Positions 1 to 11,832 are shown, numbered from the stretch's first letter. The stretch is 64,000 nt of DNA from Liquidambar formosana (GCA_039720395.1 CM077833.1:15127133-15191132), one strand, 5' to 3'. Notes: generated by a model from the letters alone, not told the origin. Numbers and translations: made by a program.

Positions 1-749
1 CCTTAATGAATTCGGTCTCTACACCATGTTCAATTAATTCATTCCTTTTATCCAATTACCTTTACAGGGGTCATGGATTAAGGGTATGTTTTAAAGAATA
101 GGGCATAGAGTCCTTCAATTAGGTTTAATTAATCCCCTAGGACTAGCACATCACAAACATAGCTTTACATCCTATTTCCTTAATTTATTCCTCCTAACCC
201 ATGGCCTTAACGAAGGCTAGGGTTTAAAGGTCTATATTAAGGGCATAAGATATAAAGCCTCACACCACAAACACGGCATAGCATCATTACAAACAATTGT
301 GGGTGCATAAAGGTGAGACCGTAGTGTCCTACAAGTCTGTCTATATGGACTAATGATAAGGGTAGGCTAGGGTCCTTCACTTGCTTGAGCAATCCTTATA
401 CCTAACCACATGTGGCATCAGGAACGCCGCGTGGGTCCAGCAGTACGTGATTAACTCATTTAATATACCCAAGGGCAAGCCCAAGGGTACTAGGCAAGAG
501 AGGTTGATAGCTTTCGCCCCAACACATGGAATCAGGAAAACCAAGGTTGAGACTAGGCCGATCGTTGGCAAGGATACATCGAGGGACATCGATCCTAACA
601 TGCAAGAGTTTGCGCACACAATGCAATAAATGAAAGCACACAATCAAGCGGATGCAATGTGATTGATTTTAATTAAACATAAGAAATTAACCTAGCCCAT
701 TTAAACTTTATAGAGTCTAGCCCACAAATCCCCAGTGGAGTCGCCAAAC
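1..749 (-). mobile_element. Leader of an Ogre/Tat-like Ty3 retrotransposon, cut by window edge
   Basis: Read on the minus strand, this is the untranslated leader that follows the 5' LTR at 750-3529 and its primer binding site. No gag frame is reached before the window ends, so the body of the element lies to the left. Short open frames on both strands around 377-647 overlap each other and match no family I know, so I do not call them genes. Assignment to Ogre/Tat rests on the tRNA-Arg-type primer site and the very long LTR; no protein domain is visible to confirm it. Confidence 0.6.
729..746 (-). promoter_or_regulatory. Primer binding site, tRNA-Arg type
   Basis: The minus strand reads TGGCGACTCCACTGGGGA three bases after the LTR end. 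It is complementary to the 3' end of plant tRNA-Arg (ACG), which ends in ...CCCCAGCGGAGTCG plus CCA, with one mismatch. A tRNA-Arg primer is the known feature of Ogre elements. It fixes the orientation: the LTR to its right is a 5' LTR. Confidence 0.8.
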
Positions 750-3529
750 TGTGAACCCCGGAAATTAGGCCCACAAGGGATTGAAAGAAAATGGGTTTGA
801 AAAAGAAAAAGGAAAGGAGTCGCCACCTTATTTTTTAAAGGAAACAAGGAAAACCCTAAAAATAGTTTGTTTTAGGAAAACAATTTGAATGACTCCATAA
901 AAAAGGAAAGGTAAAAACCAATCTTTTGAAAACCAAAGAAATCGGGGATTCGGAGGCTAAGTTATGACATGGGAAGGTTCTAGGCAAAGCCTATAGGCAC
1001 CCATGTCACCCTTTCGGTCTCTCAGTTCATTTGGGCTAAATCAAGATCTTTCCATACAAAAATCAGCAAGTATATCATCACAAGAATTGCATGCATATCA
1101 TATATTTCATTCATCCATCCATGCATAATAAGCGCATAAAAACAGAAAAAGAAAAAGAAGAAAAGAAAACAAAAATAAACCTAGGATGCTTGGATCCTAG
1201 AACGGACTTGAGCCTCACGAAGAGCGCCTACGTACCATGCAGCGAAATATATGGATCAAAGTCCACGTAGTTCGAATAGAATTAGGATTAAGACCTAATA
1301 TAAACCTATGGTTAAAACCCTAGGTTTCCTTATTTGATCAAAAGAGTTAAATATGATAGAAAGTTTGATTTTAGGAAAGAAATCCACAAAATGGAAACTT
1401 TAATAAAAACCAGAATTTTATTTATGAAGGAAACCTTTGATTAAACCATAGGATCATATTAAAAATTAACCTTAGATAGGGAGAAGAGAAGGGATAAGGA
1501 AGAAAGGTGAATTGGGGCACCTTCACACCCACTTACCTGAGCGCAATTAGCTCCAAGCATTAGCTATTTCAGACCTGAGCAGCCCTATTTGCCATAGGAC
1601 AAATACCACACCTATTTGCACCCTTACAAGTGCTCAAAACCATGCGAAAACACTAACATGCAAATCTGGACAGAATAGTATTGTGACCTAAAATCATCCA
1701 CTAAGCATGCCAATAGCAAAAACAGCGAACAATAATAAGTCCTAACATATTCCTAGAACCATATCATGCATAAAAAACCCTAAAACATACTAACATGCAT
1801 GCAAAAACATCATATTTACTCCATATGAAAAACATATACAGCAAACACGAAGAAAAACCAATAAAAAAGTCTACTTTATCATGCTATATGAAAACAAACA
1901 CGAAACAATGACTCTAAAACCCTAAACTCACAAATATGCTTAAAAACTCACAAGACATACTTTAATCATGCTAAAACCAAACTAAACAGAAATTATATCA
2001 TGCATATTAACTAACTAAAGCAATATAACATGATGAAAATCCTAACTCTAACATGCAATGACACTAATCCTAGCACAAAGACAAATAGGAGCACAAGAAT
2101 CATAACTATGCATTGAAACCTAAAGGACAGCCCTAAAGCATGCTAAACAGTAGATAAACAATAGATATTCCATGTATATTAACTAGCTAGAGTGTTAATA
2201 CATGATAAAAAAGTTACCTTTAACATGCAATAAGCCTAACCTATATGAGAACCTAGTTTAAGCTTGAATAGAGAAGGAGAATACCTTAGGAAGGGCCTTC
2301 CTTGTGTTTGTAATTGTTCGTGGGTCCTCAGGTCTTTAGAGTGAATCAAACCAACACGAATCCTCCTCTTTGTCAAAGTGGTATCACAGCAAAGAGATCA
2401 AAACTCACTCAACTTTGAAAAGAAATAGAAAACAAAAAAGAGAACAAGAGAAAAGAAAAGTGATTTTCGTCACTTTGCAGCAGCAGCAACTTCAATCGCA
2501 TTTTTCGGTATGAAAACGTTGGATTTGGACAAAGCTTGTGAAATACAAAGTTGTAGAGAATTGAATTATCTTTCTAACAAGACCAATTTCATCAAATTCT
2601 GACTTCGGATGAAAAAGTTATGATTAAAATACGACTGCTGGTTTTCACAAATCTGCTGCTGAATTATGACGAATTTCACTCCCCCCAAACCCTCTTCCCC
2701 TCTCCCTTGTTTAAAGACATTAAGAGAGTATTTATAGCTGAAATCTGGAGTTTCCCTTTCCTTCCTGGACTAGGTTTCTTTGGAGAATAATCAAAAGGTA
2801 TTTTATAATGATAAAAGACTTCTAATCTGAATAGGAAAAGGAAATTGTCTTTTATAAAAATTGGGAGACTGACCGCTAACACGCATGCACATGTATCGTA
2901 TGTGCGTACACACACTCATCACATACGTACACGTGTTAGTGTCATGATAAAAATGGCTAATTTAATAAAATAATTTTCTTTTCATTTTAACCAAAAATCT
3001 CATGCTGTGATTCGCACTAATTCTTCAAGGATAATCCGTAAATAACCACACTAAACTCATCATCAGGCCATATCAAAATTGAACTTCATGAAACACTTTT
3101 GAGGGTAAAATGATGACTAATGAAAGTCAATTTGAAAAGATTTGGTTGGTAATTGTGAGTCAATTAGAGCTAACCCAAGGAAGGGTCAATTAACCAACTT
3201 GAACTACATCGAGCCATTTTAATCCCGAGCCATTGACTTACCAAATTGAACCTAGAAATACCTCTTATGCATCCATATGAACTCCAATTGACAATTTGGA
3301 GATCATTCCAAGGTCAAATGAAAAGTTTGGGACTTAAAAGACGATTATGCCCCTCAAGTCACAAAAGCTCTTATTATCCCTCAAGATCAACTCCAATTTG
3401 AACCAAAATTCATATCCATTGTCCTTGTGACTCTAGAAAACTAATGCAAGTGACTAGACTCAAAAACAAAACAAAAACATGCATGAAATGATGAGCCCTA
3501 GTAAGGTGGTGCAAAAATGGGGTGTGACA
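750..3529 (-). repeat. Ogre/Tat-like 5' LTR (2,780 bp)
   Basis: On the minus strand the LTR begins TGTCACACC at 3529 and ends GGTTCACA at 750, the TG...CA form of an LTR. The next bases are the primer site, so this is the 5' LTR. It belongs to the same family as the solo LTR at 22406-25155, which shares both ends and long stretches between them. A TATA box (TATAAATA) lies at 2729-2736. An inverted repeat sits about 140 bp upstream of it (2876-2939). The segment near 1185-1265, with its ACTACGTGG and GGTACGTAGG motifs, recurs in all three long LTRs of the window. The target duplication cannot be checked because the other end is outside. Confidence 0.8.
2876..2939 (-). repeat. Promoter-proximal inverted repeat in LTR
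   Basis: Eight-base arms CTAACACG (2876-2883) and CGTGTTAG (2932-2939) flank further partly palindromic sequence made of GTAC, ATGTGCG and CACAT steps. It lies upstream of the TATA box of the 5' LTR. It is the counterpart in position, not in sequence, of the inverted repeats in the other two long LTRs. Confidence 0.55.
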
Positions 3530-4172
3530 GCTGTATATGTAATGCCCACTTTTATAGCACTTTTGAACCCAGTGAAAACTGAAAAGGGTTCTAAATTTTC
3601 CTAAATGTTTTAGTGGGCTTCTATACCGTAAAAATCATTTTTGGATTTTTATTTCGATCACGCTCTCACTCTCGCTCATAAATCTAAATTAGGGGTTCTC
3701 GTTCTTTCTCAGTGATGAATTAGGGATGAACTAGGGCTGTCTTGAACCATCAAGAACTGCAGGAACATCATGGTCGGCGCTCTCTCTCTTTTTCTAACTC
3801 TTTCTCTCTCTCACTCAAGCACAAGTAAGGCGGCAGGGTAATTGTAAAGTTGCTATCTGCGGGAAGAGGTGATAAGGGAGGAATCGAAGAGGTATTGAAT
3901 GGGGAGAAGATTGGCTAAGAAGAAGAAAAAGAAGAAATCACCTAAATCTGTTTCTGGATGTGCCTCTCCATCAATGCTAACTCACGATTCAGGTAAGAAT
4001 TGTATTTTCAATGTTGATCTTAAGATCCCTATAGATATGAGAGCATCTGAAGATGAATCTTCAGATGTGATCTCATTTTCTTTATCCATTCCTTATTTAT
4101 TTATGGATTTTTCTATAAGGGTAGAGAGGGTTTGGGTGATGGCAATAGTATGGTGTGGGGGTTTACAGTGGT
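3530..4172 (+). other. Gene-like 5' region (possible leader, exon and intron start) left of Athila
   Basis: This stretch has CT-rich leader-like sequence (3780-3830) and an ATG at 3899 opening a lysine-rich frame of 31 codons (MGRRLAKK... to ...LTHDS). A good splice donor follows at 3993 (CAG|GTAAGA), and then AT-rich intron-like sequence runs to the Athila insertion point. I do not recognise the peptide; the lysine run could be a nuclear localisation signal or mere low complexity. The matching sequence resumes at 14758 beyond the Athila. It may be a host gene fragment or sequence carried inside the CACTA element whose right end is at 17831. Confidence 0.35.
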
Positions 4173-5697
4173 TGATAATAGCTTAAAATTGCATTAATGT
4201 TATACTTTTAATAGGCATTATCATATTTATTTGGCACTTAATTCCGCATTTTACACATTATATACGAATTCTCTTGATACATGCTCTTATACTTAAAGTG
4301 GTGTATTAATGTGTGTTTTATTTTTTGTAGGAAGCCAATTCCCTATGGTCAAGCATTCTTTATTTATTTGGAAATATAAGGAAGCTTTGCAAGGTTGAAG
4401 TGCATTAATTTTAGAAGATTTTAGCGAAGAAATTGGCAACCCCAAAGTTGGAAAGAAGATTAAAAAGGAAGTTTGGAGCAGTTACCGTATTTTGGCCATA
4501 ACTTTTGACTTCGAAATCCAATTGATGCGAAATTGGTGTCTCTAGAAAGCTGATTTGAAGCCCTATAATATTGTATTTCATGAAGATTTCGTGATTTCAA
4601 TGTTTAGTAGGTCAAAAACGGGTTACAAGTTAGCCCTGCTGGAAAAAACCGGGATTCCCAATTTGTTTCTTAATTTTTCTCCTCTTTCTCTTGGAACCCT
4701 AAGAGTACATGGAAAGGAAAAGGTGGCTATACCTATATATATTACTTCTCCTTTTCTCTTTTAGGAGGACCTCTCTTTTGTTCCTCTTCTTTTACCTCTC
4801 TTTAGTTTTCAATTCATGAGTAGCTAAACTTTTTGCTAAGGCTAGGAGTGAAGCCACAACAAATTATTTGGTATTTGTTTAATGACTCTTTCATGGATTT
4901 AATGTAAGGTTTTATAGTTTTGATTGAATTTGATTATTTTGCAAAGTATTTATTCTGTATAATTCTTTTATTTATCGTTAACTCCGGGTACGGTGAATGC
5001 TTAGAATTCCCTGCGAATTAAATTACTAATTTTCTCCTGCATTAAATCAATCAATCTTATTGTAGACACCCCATTTTCACCCCCATGAGATCATGATAGC
5101 ATTTGGTTAGGTTTAGAAGCATATAGGAGTCCCTAAGCCTTAAAGGACAATTTTGCCCTTTTAAGCCTTAGGAGAATAGGTCATCATTGCATGCATATTT
5201 TTGTCTCTTTGTTGAGTCCCATCACTTGCATTTAGTTTCTAGGATCATTTTAGATATGTGTGTCAAATTTGGTTCAATTCTAGATAGGTTTGGATAGCTA
5301 ATTAGAACTTTTGCGACTTGAAGGGTAATTTCGTCTTTTACTTCGTATATTTTCCAATTGACTTCCAAATTTGTTCCGGAGTGTTCCACTGAACTTAGAA
5401 TGATGAAATGAGTCTAATTGAAGTGCCAATTTAATTTATTGATAGGTTTGGGATTGGTTCACCACATTACCCTATGCTTAATTGACCTTTTTTCGAGTAA
5501 TCGCCTCATGAAAACCCAGCCACTTGACCGTGGTCAGGGATTCTTGGTTCAAGAATATTCTAGGCTTATTCTACACTGAATCCTTGAAATTTTGGCTTTT
5601 GAATCACTCAAATCGGAGTTAAAATGAAGAATTTGTGTCTGTTTGAAGTTCGGAGTCCAAACCGAGCTAGAATTCCAAATTTTTTGGATTCTTCTCA

Positions 5698-5748
5698 GGT
5701 GACCGGTTGGGCCCAACCGGTTGGACCGGTTCACCCCAACCGGTCACC
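5698..5748 (+). repeat. Strong inverted repeat in LTR, 14-bp perfect arms
   Basis: Arms GGTGACCGGTTGGG (5698-5711) and CCCAACCGGTCACC (5735-5748) are perfectly complementary. The loop contains further CCGGTT copies, so alternative pairings exist. It lies about 200 bp upstream of the TATA box of the solo LTR. Confidence 0.85.
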
Positions 5749-7166
5749 AGAGAGTCCCATCCTGATTTTTCTCTTTTTGAGTTTTTGACGAAATTGGACT
5801 CTACTACTCCGATTTTCTGCCTTCTAAAGGACTTCTAAGCCTATTGGGAGGTGCTTTTGAGTTGTTTAACATTCATGGGACTTAATTACAGCCCTAGATT
5901 GTTTTTATGGTGAATTAATCTCAACCATTGGTTCATATGGTTGGTTGGTTATAAATAGAGGCTCATTCATCAGCATAGGGGACTTTTGGTTTATTTGACA
6001 CTTCATACTCATAAGAGAGAGAGGGACCACGAGTTTGCACACGCCCATATCACTTGGAGGAGGCTTTCTACTGCAATTTTGAAGAGGAACTAGAAGGGAA
6101 CCAAGCCAAAGAGAAGGAAGAACGCAGCAAAGACCCTTGCTTCATTGTAAGTCTCCTTTGCTTTCTTTTACAATTCCTTCTTCTTCTACTCCATTCTCTG
6201 CATAGTTATGGTTTAGAATTGATTTAGGAATCATATATACTCTATATTTTAGAGTGTATATGATTCAAAGATGATGAGAATGCATGTTAGTGGATTAGGA
6301 TTGTGAATTGCTTGCTGTTAGGATAGCTTCTCTCTTAAGGATAGAGGTACGTTTTGCATGAAAAATCAATTGGTGTGTTTAGGCCGTTTTCTCTTCATGG
6401 TTCAATTATATGCATAATTTTAAGCATCTTTTGTATAGGACACTTGCTGTGTAAGCCTCGTCTTCATAGGTGTATGGATGATTATCCTTTTCGAGGATAA
6501 TTATCGTCCTTAGAGGGTGAGGTTGTGCATGAGTGCTTTCTAGAGTGTGTTTAAGTGCGCTGTGAGTTTCATTGCATTCTTAGGTATATATTTTACGTAG
6601 GATATGTGAAGAAACCATTCATACGGAGTGATTTCTACGTAAAATTATCTCCGGATAGTTTTACTTAAGAAAGCTCGCCGTAAGGATGATTATTTCGCAT
6701 TCTTACATAAAGTACTTACCTAAGGCATCATGGTAGATTTTCTTTTCATGTTTAGGATTGTCATATGATATTTTCATCATGGTAATGCCTATTTAGCATG
6801 TTTTTAATAGTTTTGTGCATGTTAGGGTGTTTAGAGCATATAGGAGCATATAGGATTGAGTTTTTCTTTTGATTCTTGTTATTTGCATGAGTTTTAGGTC
6901 ATTATATGCATATTTAGTATTCTGTCCAGATTTGAATTTGGTCTTCTAATGATGATTTGAGCATGAATATGAATGGTTTGAGCTTAATAATTGCCCTATA
7001 GAATACATGGGGTGATTAATTGGTGTTTTCTCGATGTTTCGGGATAATTTGCATATGGTAAGTGGTTTATGGTAAGTTGTGTATGAATTGTTCTCTTCTC
7101 CCCCTCGGGTTATTGTCTTTACTTTGAATTAGAAGTCCTAAGTTTCCAACTCTCTCAAAATTCTGT

Positions 7167-7430
7167 TTTAATTAGAGTTCTATCTCTTTTAGAATTCTAC
7201 TTTTCTTAAAATCCTTTTTTGAATTAGAGTTCTATCTCTTTTAGAATTCTACTTTTCTTAAAATCCTTTTTGAATAAGAGTTCTATCTCTTTTAGAACTC
7301 TACTTTCGTTAAAATTCTATTTTGTCTGGAGTTCTATCTCCTTTAGAATTCTACTTTTCTAAAACTTCTTTTTGGATAAGAGTTCTATCTCTTTTCAAAT
7401 TCTATTTTTTCTCAAATTCCTTTTTTGGAA
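7167..7430 (+). repeat. Tandem repeat, about 53-bp unit, five copies
   Basis: Each unit reads AGAGTTCTATCTC(C)TTTT followed by AGAATTCTACTTTTC and a T-rich tail ending near GAATAAG. Five successive, progressively diverging copies are visible. They lie in the downstream half of the solo LTR. Confidence 0.8.
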
Positions 7431-7649
7431 ACTCTTCTTCTTTTTCAAACTCTTCTTTTCTTTTAATGGAAACTTAGGGTTTATAGTTCATTGTAAAGGG
7501 AGTAACCCCTTCTCAATCGAACTACGTGGTCTTTGATCCTTATGTCTTTATATGTAAGGTACGTAGGCGCTTATTTGATGTTCAAGTCCACCCTAGGATA
7601 CTAAGTATCCTAGGTTTTCTTTTCTTTCTTCTTCTTTCTTTCTACCCAT

Positions 7650-7805
7650 TTGTCCATCACATATATGCTAGTGGAGTAAGATGGACCCATGCTTATACAT
7701 TTATCCATCACATATTTGTTAGTGGATAGGATGGATTTGTTTGCTTGCTCATTTATCCATCACATATTTGCTAGTGGATAGGATGGATTTGTTTGTTCAT
7801 TCTCT
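7650..7805 (+). repeat. Tandem repeat, about 57-bp unit, three copies
   Basis: Three copies contain TCCATCACATAT, then TAGTGGA and GATGGA. They are followed at 7845-7900 by short repeats of TTTATGGATG. The array makes ORFs that are only repeat translations. Confidence 0.75.
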
Positions 7806-8638
7806 CTATCTCTTACTTGCTTTCCATATCTCTCATACTTGTTCATGGATGTTTACATGCTTTATGGATGTTTATATGCTTTATGGATGTTCATGGATGA
7901 ATGTGGATTACTTATGGATGATTCTTTGCATGTGCATGGTGACTAATTAGGAAGTGATTGAAATAGCCCATATAAATTCAGAGACCCATTTTTGGGGCGA
8001 TGTGGGTGCCTATAGGATGTTTCTTAAAACCTTCCTACATCGTAACTTAGTCTCCGAATCCTCTCTTGTTTTGATAGACCTGATTTTCCTTGATCGGAGT
8101 CATGTGGCTTGTTTTCAAAGGTTTTCTTTAAAAACTGTTTTTATGGTTTTCCTCTTTTCCTAAAAATGAGGTGGCGACTCCTTATTTGTTATGTTTTTGT
8201 GAACCTTTTAAAAACCAAATTTTTATTAATTTAAATCTCTACAAGTCTTTTTAAAAGAAGGGTTCTCCTTCCCCCCGGATCGAAACCCGTGGTTCACACT
8301 TATAAATCCATATTTTTAGAATTGTTTTAAATAAAATTAATTGTTACATCATCCGACTAGGGTCATCCTTCGTATGAATCTCAGTTGAGTTATAAAATTG
8401 AGTCGTTAGCAAATATCTAATATTTGTTGTGAGTGGACCTCTGAACCTTAGTGCTTTTAACTTATTATTTTCAATCAAATTAATTCTTTGCAATCAAGCA
8501 ACCAAATTTCTAAAATCTTTTCTCAATCTTCTCTGCTAATTATTCCCCTTCCCTGTGGTTTGACCTCGGACTCACCGAGAATTTATTACTTCGCGACATC
8601 CTGCATTTGGGAGCATTATTAAAGTCGCAGCAAGTTTT

Positions 8639-8656
8639 TGGCACCGTTGCCAGGGA
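8639..8656 (+). promoter_or_regulatory. Athila primer binding site, tRNA-Asp type
   Basis: TGGCACCGTTGCCAGGGA follows the 5' LTR by six bases. It matches the complement of the plant tRNA-Asp 3' end (TGGCGCCGTTGCCGGGGA) except at two positions. This primer type is known for Athila elements. Confidence 0.85.
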
Positions 8657-8791
8657 GTGGCGTGGATAAATAGCAGCTCTTTGTTTTTTGTGAAGGTTTG
8701 TTGTATTTTGCAAATCTCTTCGCAAATCCGGTAAACTCTTTCCACAACTTTTTACTTTTATTTTTATTTATTTATTTTATTTATTTATTTT

Positions 8792-10336
8792 ATGCAAATT
8801 TGGCATCGTGATCATACTCATCGTTTGGTTAGAGTTGAGTCTGAAAAGTTGTGTAGCAATTTAATTGATTCTCTTAGACACAATCACACACTTGACACCA
8901 TGTCTGATAATGAGGAAAAAATTGAGAATATGGATGGGGATGACAAAAGGACTCTTAGAGATTATTTGCAGCCTACTAGGAGTAGTGCACCATCTTGCAT
9001 CATTTTTCCTCTGAATGCTAATAATTTCAAATTTAAGCCTGGCATGATTCCATTGCTACCTAAATTCCATGGTTTAGAATCTGAAAACCTATATTTTCAC
9101 CTTAAGGAATTTGATGAGGTTTGTGTAACTTTTCATAACCAAACTTGTAGTGAAGAAACAATTAAATTGAAATTATTTCCCTTTTCTCTTAAGGATAAGG
9201 CGAAAAATTGGCTTAATGCTTTAAGATCTAGATCCATTGGCACATGGCAAGAGATGCAAACTGAAGTTTTGAAAAAGCACTTCCCACTTCATAGGACTAA
9301 TGCTCTCAAAAGGCAAATAATGAATTTTTCACAAAAAGATAATGAGACTTTTTACCTATGTTGGGAACATTTTAAGGATTTATTAAATTCTTGCCCATAT
9401 CATGGCTATGAAACTTGGCGTATCATTAGTTTTTTCTATCAAAGTTTAACTCCTAAAATGCGCCAATTTGTAGAGATGATGTGCAATGGTGAATTCACGA
9501 ATAAGGACCCTGTTGAGGCTTTTGACTATTTTGATCTGTTAGCTAAGAATGCCCAATCTTGGGATACAACTGATACTTTAGATAAGTCCAAGCCTTCTAC
9601 CAACCCATCTGGGGGCGGTAAGTACCATCTTAGGGAGGATGATGACTTAAGTGCTAGGGTAGCTATTTTGGCTAGAAAATTAGAAGCCATAGAATTAAGG
9701 AAAGTTAATGAAGTCATGTCTATGCCTAAATTGAATGATATTTGTAGTATTTGTAAGACCATGGGACACTCTACAAATGATTGCCCAACTATTCCTGCTT
9801 TTAAAGAGGTGTTGCACGATCAAGCAAATGCTATAAATATAAATAAAAAGCCTTTTTCTTCACCCTATTCTGAAACTTATAATCCAGGGTGGAGGAATCA
9901 TCCAAATTTCAGTTGGAAGAATGATAATGTTACACTACCACCTCAAGGCCATTCTAATTTTGTTCCTTATAATCCTTCCCCTTGGAAGGGTTTAGAGGAA
10001 ACATTGCAACAATTCATGCACAGTCAAGCCACCATAAATAATCAGACTTCTCAAGCCATAGGTGACATTAGAAACACTCTTACTAAGTTGACCACTTCAT
10101 TAAGCATTCAAGAAAAAGGTAAATTTCCATCTCAACCACAACCTAACCCCAATGTCAATTTAGTATTAGTGATTCTAATTTATCTGATACACAACTTGAG
10201 TATGCTAAGTCCGTTACTACTCTTCGCAGTGGAAAAGTTATTGATAAAACTATTCCACCACCCAAGGACAAAGAAAAAGAAGAATTTTCAAAAACAAAGA
10301 GTAGTAATGAACTTAATAAGCCTGAGTCAAGTGTAG
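8792..10336 (+). pseudogene. Athila gag (capsid and nucleocapsid), frameshifted near its end
   Basis: The 514-codon frame carries an Athila-type gag. It shows a conserved start region (RDYLQPTRSSAP, then PKFHGLESEN), the retrotransposon gag domain core (about residues 95-220, with KAKNWL and LLNSCPYHG), and a nucleocapsid knuckle CSICKTMGHSTNDCP around residues 318-332, which fits the CX2CX4HX4C zinc-knuckle pattern. Translation may start at 8792 or at the later ATG at 8900 (MSDNEEK), which fits the usual Athila N-terminus better. From about 10155 the frame is lost: the expected Athila sequence (QLEYAKSVTTLRSGK) continues in another frame to a stop at 10555-10557. The gene is therefore broken by at least one small indel. 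The protein would form the virus-like particle and bind RNA. Confidence 0.88.
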
Positions 10337-10557
10337 TTAAGAGATGCCCCATTCCCATTCCTTTTCCTCAAAGATTCCAACCACCTCAAAAAGTGAATCA
10401 GAATGCAGACATTCTTGAAATCTTTAAACAAGTGGAAGTTAAGATTCCTTTATTGGATGCAATAAAACAAATTCCTTCTTATGCTAAATTTTTAAAAGAT
10501 TTATGTACAGTTAAGCGTAAGCTTAACGTACAAAAGAAGGCATTTTTAACTGAGTAA
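10337..10557 (+). pseudogene. Athila gag-pol linker, out of frame with gag and ended by a stop
   Basis: After the gag frameshift the Athila polyprotein continues in a different frame, from about 10160 (TLRSGKVIDKTIPPP) through FPQRFQPPQKVNQ to KKAFLTE. A TAA then stands at 10555-10557. Athila relatives read straight through this point (CAA to TAA is the likely change), and the same frame resumes at 10558. Confidence 0.75.
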
Positions 10558-11499
10558 GTGAGTGCTATCATTCAAAACAATACTCCTCCTAAATATAAAG
10601 ATCCAAGTAGTCCCACTATTTCATGTGTTATTGGTAATTTTAAAATAGAGCAAGCTTTACTTGATCTTGGGGCTAGCATGAATCTTTTACCTTATTCAGT
10701 ATATGAACAGTTGGGTCTAGGTGAGCTAAAAGCAATCAAAATAACTCTTCAGCTCGCGGACCGTTCTGTAAAAATACCTAGGGGAGTAGTAGAGGATGTG
10801 TTAGTCCAAATTGATAAATTTTACTTTCCTGTTGATTTTATTGTTTTAGACAGACACCCTATTTTGAATGCTAGTTCTCAAATTCTTGTGATTCTGGGTC
10901 GCCCATTCCTTGCAACTTCCAATGCTTTAATAAATTGTAGGAGTGGTATACTTAAATTATCTTTTGGAAATATGACCCAAGAATTGAATATTTTTAATAC
11001 TTGCAAAGAACCTAGGGATAATGATGACTTTCATGAAGTTAACTTGATTCATACACTTGTTCAAGAACAATTTGATGTGTCCTTCTTTTCTGATCCTTTA
11101 GAAGAGTGTTTGGTTAATTCTTATGATTTGGAGTTTAACGAAAATCCTGAAATTGCATATCTTTATTGTCTTTTGGATTCTACACAGGAATTGGATGTGA
11201 ATGCACGGAGGCCTAAAATTAAAGAGCTACCACCCCGTGAGCTTAAAATTTTGCCATCAAATGAGAAAGTACCTAAGCTGAAATTAAAGCCTTTGCCAGT
11301 GGAACTCAAGTATGCATTCTTTAGACCTAAGGAGATTTTTCCTATAGTAATATCTACTAAACTTAATCCATTGCAAGAAAGTAAGTTGCTGAAAATTTTG
11401 AAAGAGCACAAAGGTGCAATAGGATTGAATGTTTCTACTATTAAGGAAATTAGCCGTTTAGTGTGCATTCATATAATTTATTTGGAAGAAATTCGGTGA
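10558..11499 (+). pseudogene. Athila protease plus start of reverse transcriptase, fused to integrase tail
   Basis: The frame has no initiator: it follows a stop codon in frame. Residues about 20-140 are the aspartic protease, with ALLDLGASMNLLPYSVY at the active site and the flap/hydrophobic element VILGRPFL. In Athila the catalytic triad is usually D-[LST]-G-A, as here. Residues 225-310 (LPPRELKILP ... HKGAIGLNVSTIKEIS) are the N-terminal edge of reverse transcriptase. All polymerase motifs are missing because the sequence jumps at a LEE-coding stretch (about 11481-11490) into the integrase C-terminus. A stop at 11497-11499 follows. Confidence 0.85.
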
Positions 11500-11832
11500 A
11501 ATGCTTATGACAATTCTAGAATTTACAAAGAACGAATAAAAGTTTTTCATGACAAAAATATTTTAAGGAAATCTTTTGAACCATCTCAAAAAGTTCTTTT
11601 GTATAATTCTAGATTGCATTTGTTTCCAAGTAAGCTAAGGTCCCGTTGGGCAAGACCATTTGTGGTTAAAACTGTTTTTCCTCATGGAGTTGTTGAGATT
11701 GAAAATCCCAAGAATGGTAATGTTTTTACAGTTAATGGACAACGTCTTAAACCATTTCTTGAGAATTTTTCACCTGAGGATGAGTTCATTGATTTGGTGG
11801 ATCCTGTCTACCAGGATTTACCAAACCCTTAA
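11500..11832 (+). pseudogene. Athila integrase C-terminal part
   Basis: The frame reads NAYDNSRIYKERIKVFHDK, then QKVLLYNSRLHLFPSKLRSRW, PFVVKTVFPHG and VNGQRLKPF. This is the typical C-terminal module of Ty3 integrase that follows the DDE core, including the GPF/Y-like stretch (ARPFVV). The zinc-binding and DDE core domains are absent. It joins directly to the reverse transcriptase N-terminus, so this is an internal deletion, not an expression unit. Confidence 0.85.

Larger units (their letters stand above)
5061..8298 (+). mobile_element. Solo LTR of an Ogre/Tat-like element (3,238 bp)
   Basis: It begins TGTAGACACCCC and ends GTGGTTCACA, with a perfect 5-bp duplication CTTAT on both sides (5056-5060 and 8299-8303). 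No internal region is present, so it is a solo LTR left by recombination between two LTRs. It is related to the LTRs at 750-3529 and 22406-25155 but forms another subfamily: the start differs, while the last 800 bp (ACTACGTGG, GTACGTAGGCGC, GGTGGCGACTCC) is shared. TATA box TATAAATA is at 5950-5957. It also holds an inverted repeat (5698-5748) and two tandem arrays (near 7167-7430 and 7650-7805). Confidence 0.93.
4173..8632 (+). repeat. Athila 5' LTR (1,217 bp) split by a nested solo LTR
   Basis: The LTR pieces are 4173-5060 and 8304-8632. Joined, they match the uninterrupted 3' LTR at 13540-14757 to within one base in length. In the 3' LTR the site reads ...CAATCTTATGAATCC. Here CTTAT is duplicated around the insertion. 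A TATA-like run (CCTATATATA) lies at 4732-4741 and a CT-rich stretch follows it. Confidence 0.93.

Noticed and set aside
377..647. Overlapping ORFs on both strands at the left edge
   Set aside because: They lie in the leader of an LTR retrotransposon and show no domain; the longest has no support over its antisense partner.
7526..8163. Three successive plus-strand ORFs
   Set aside because: They translate tandem repeats and the conserved non-coding end of a solo LTR.
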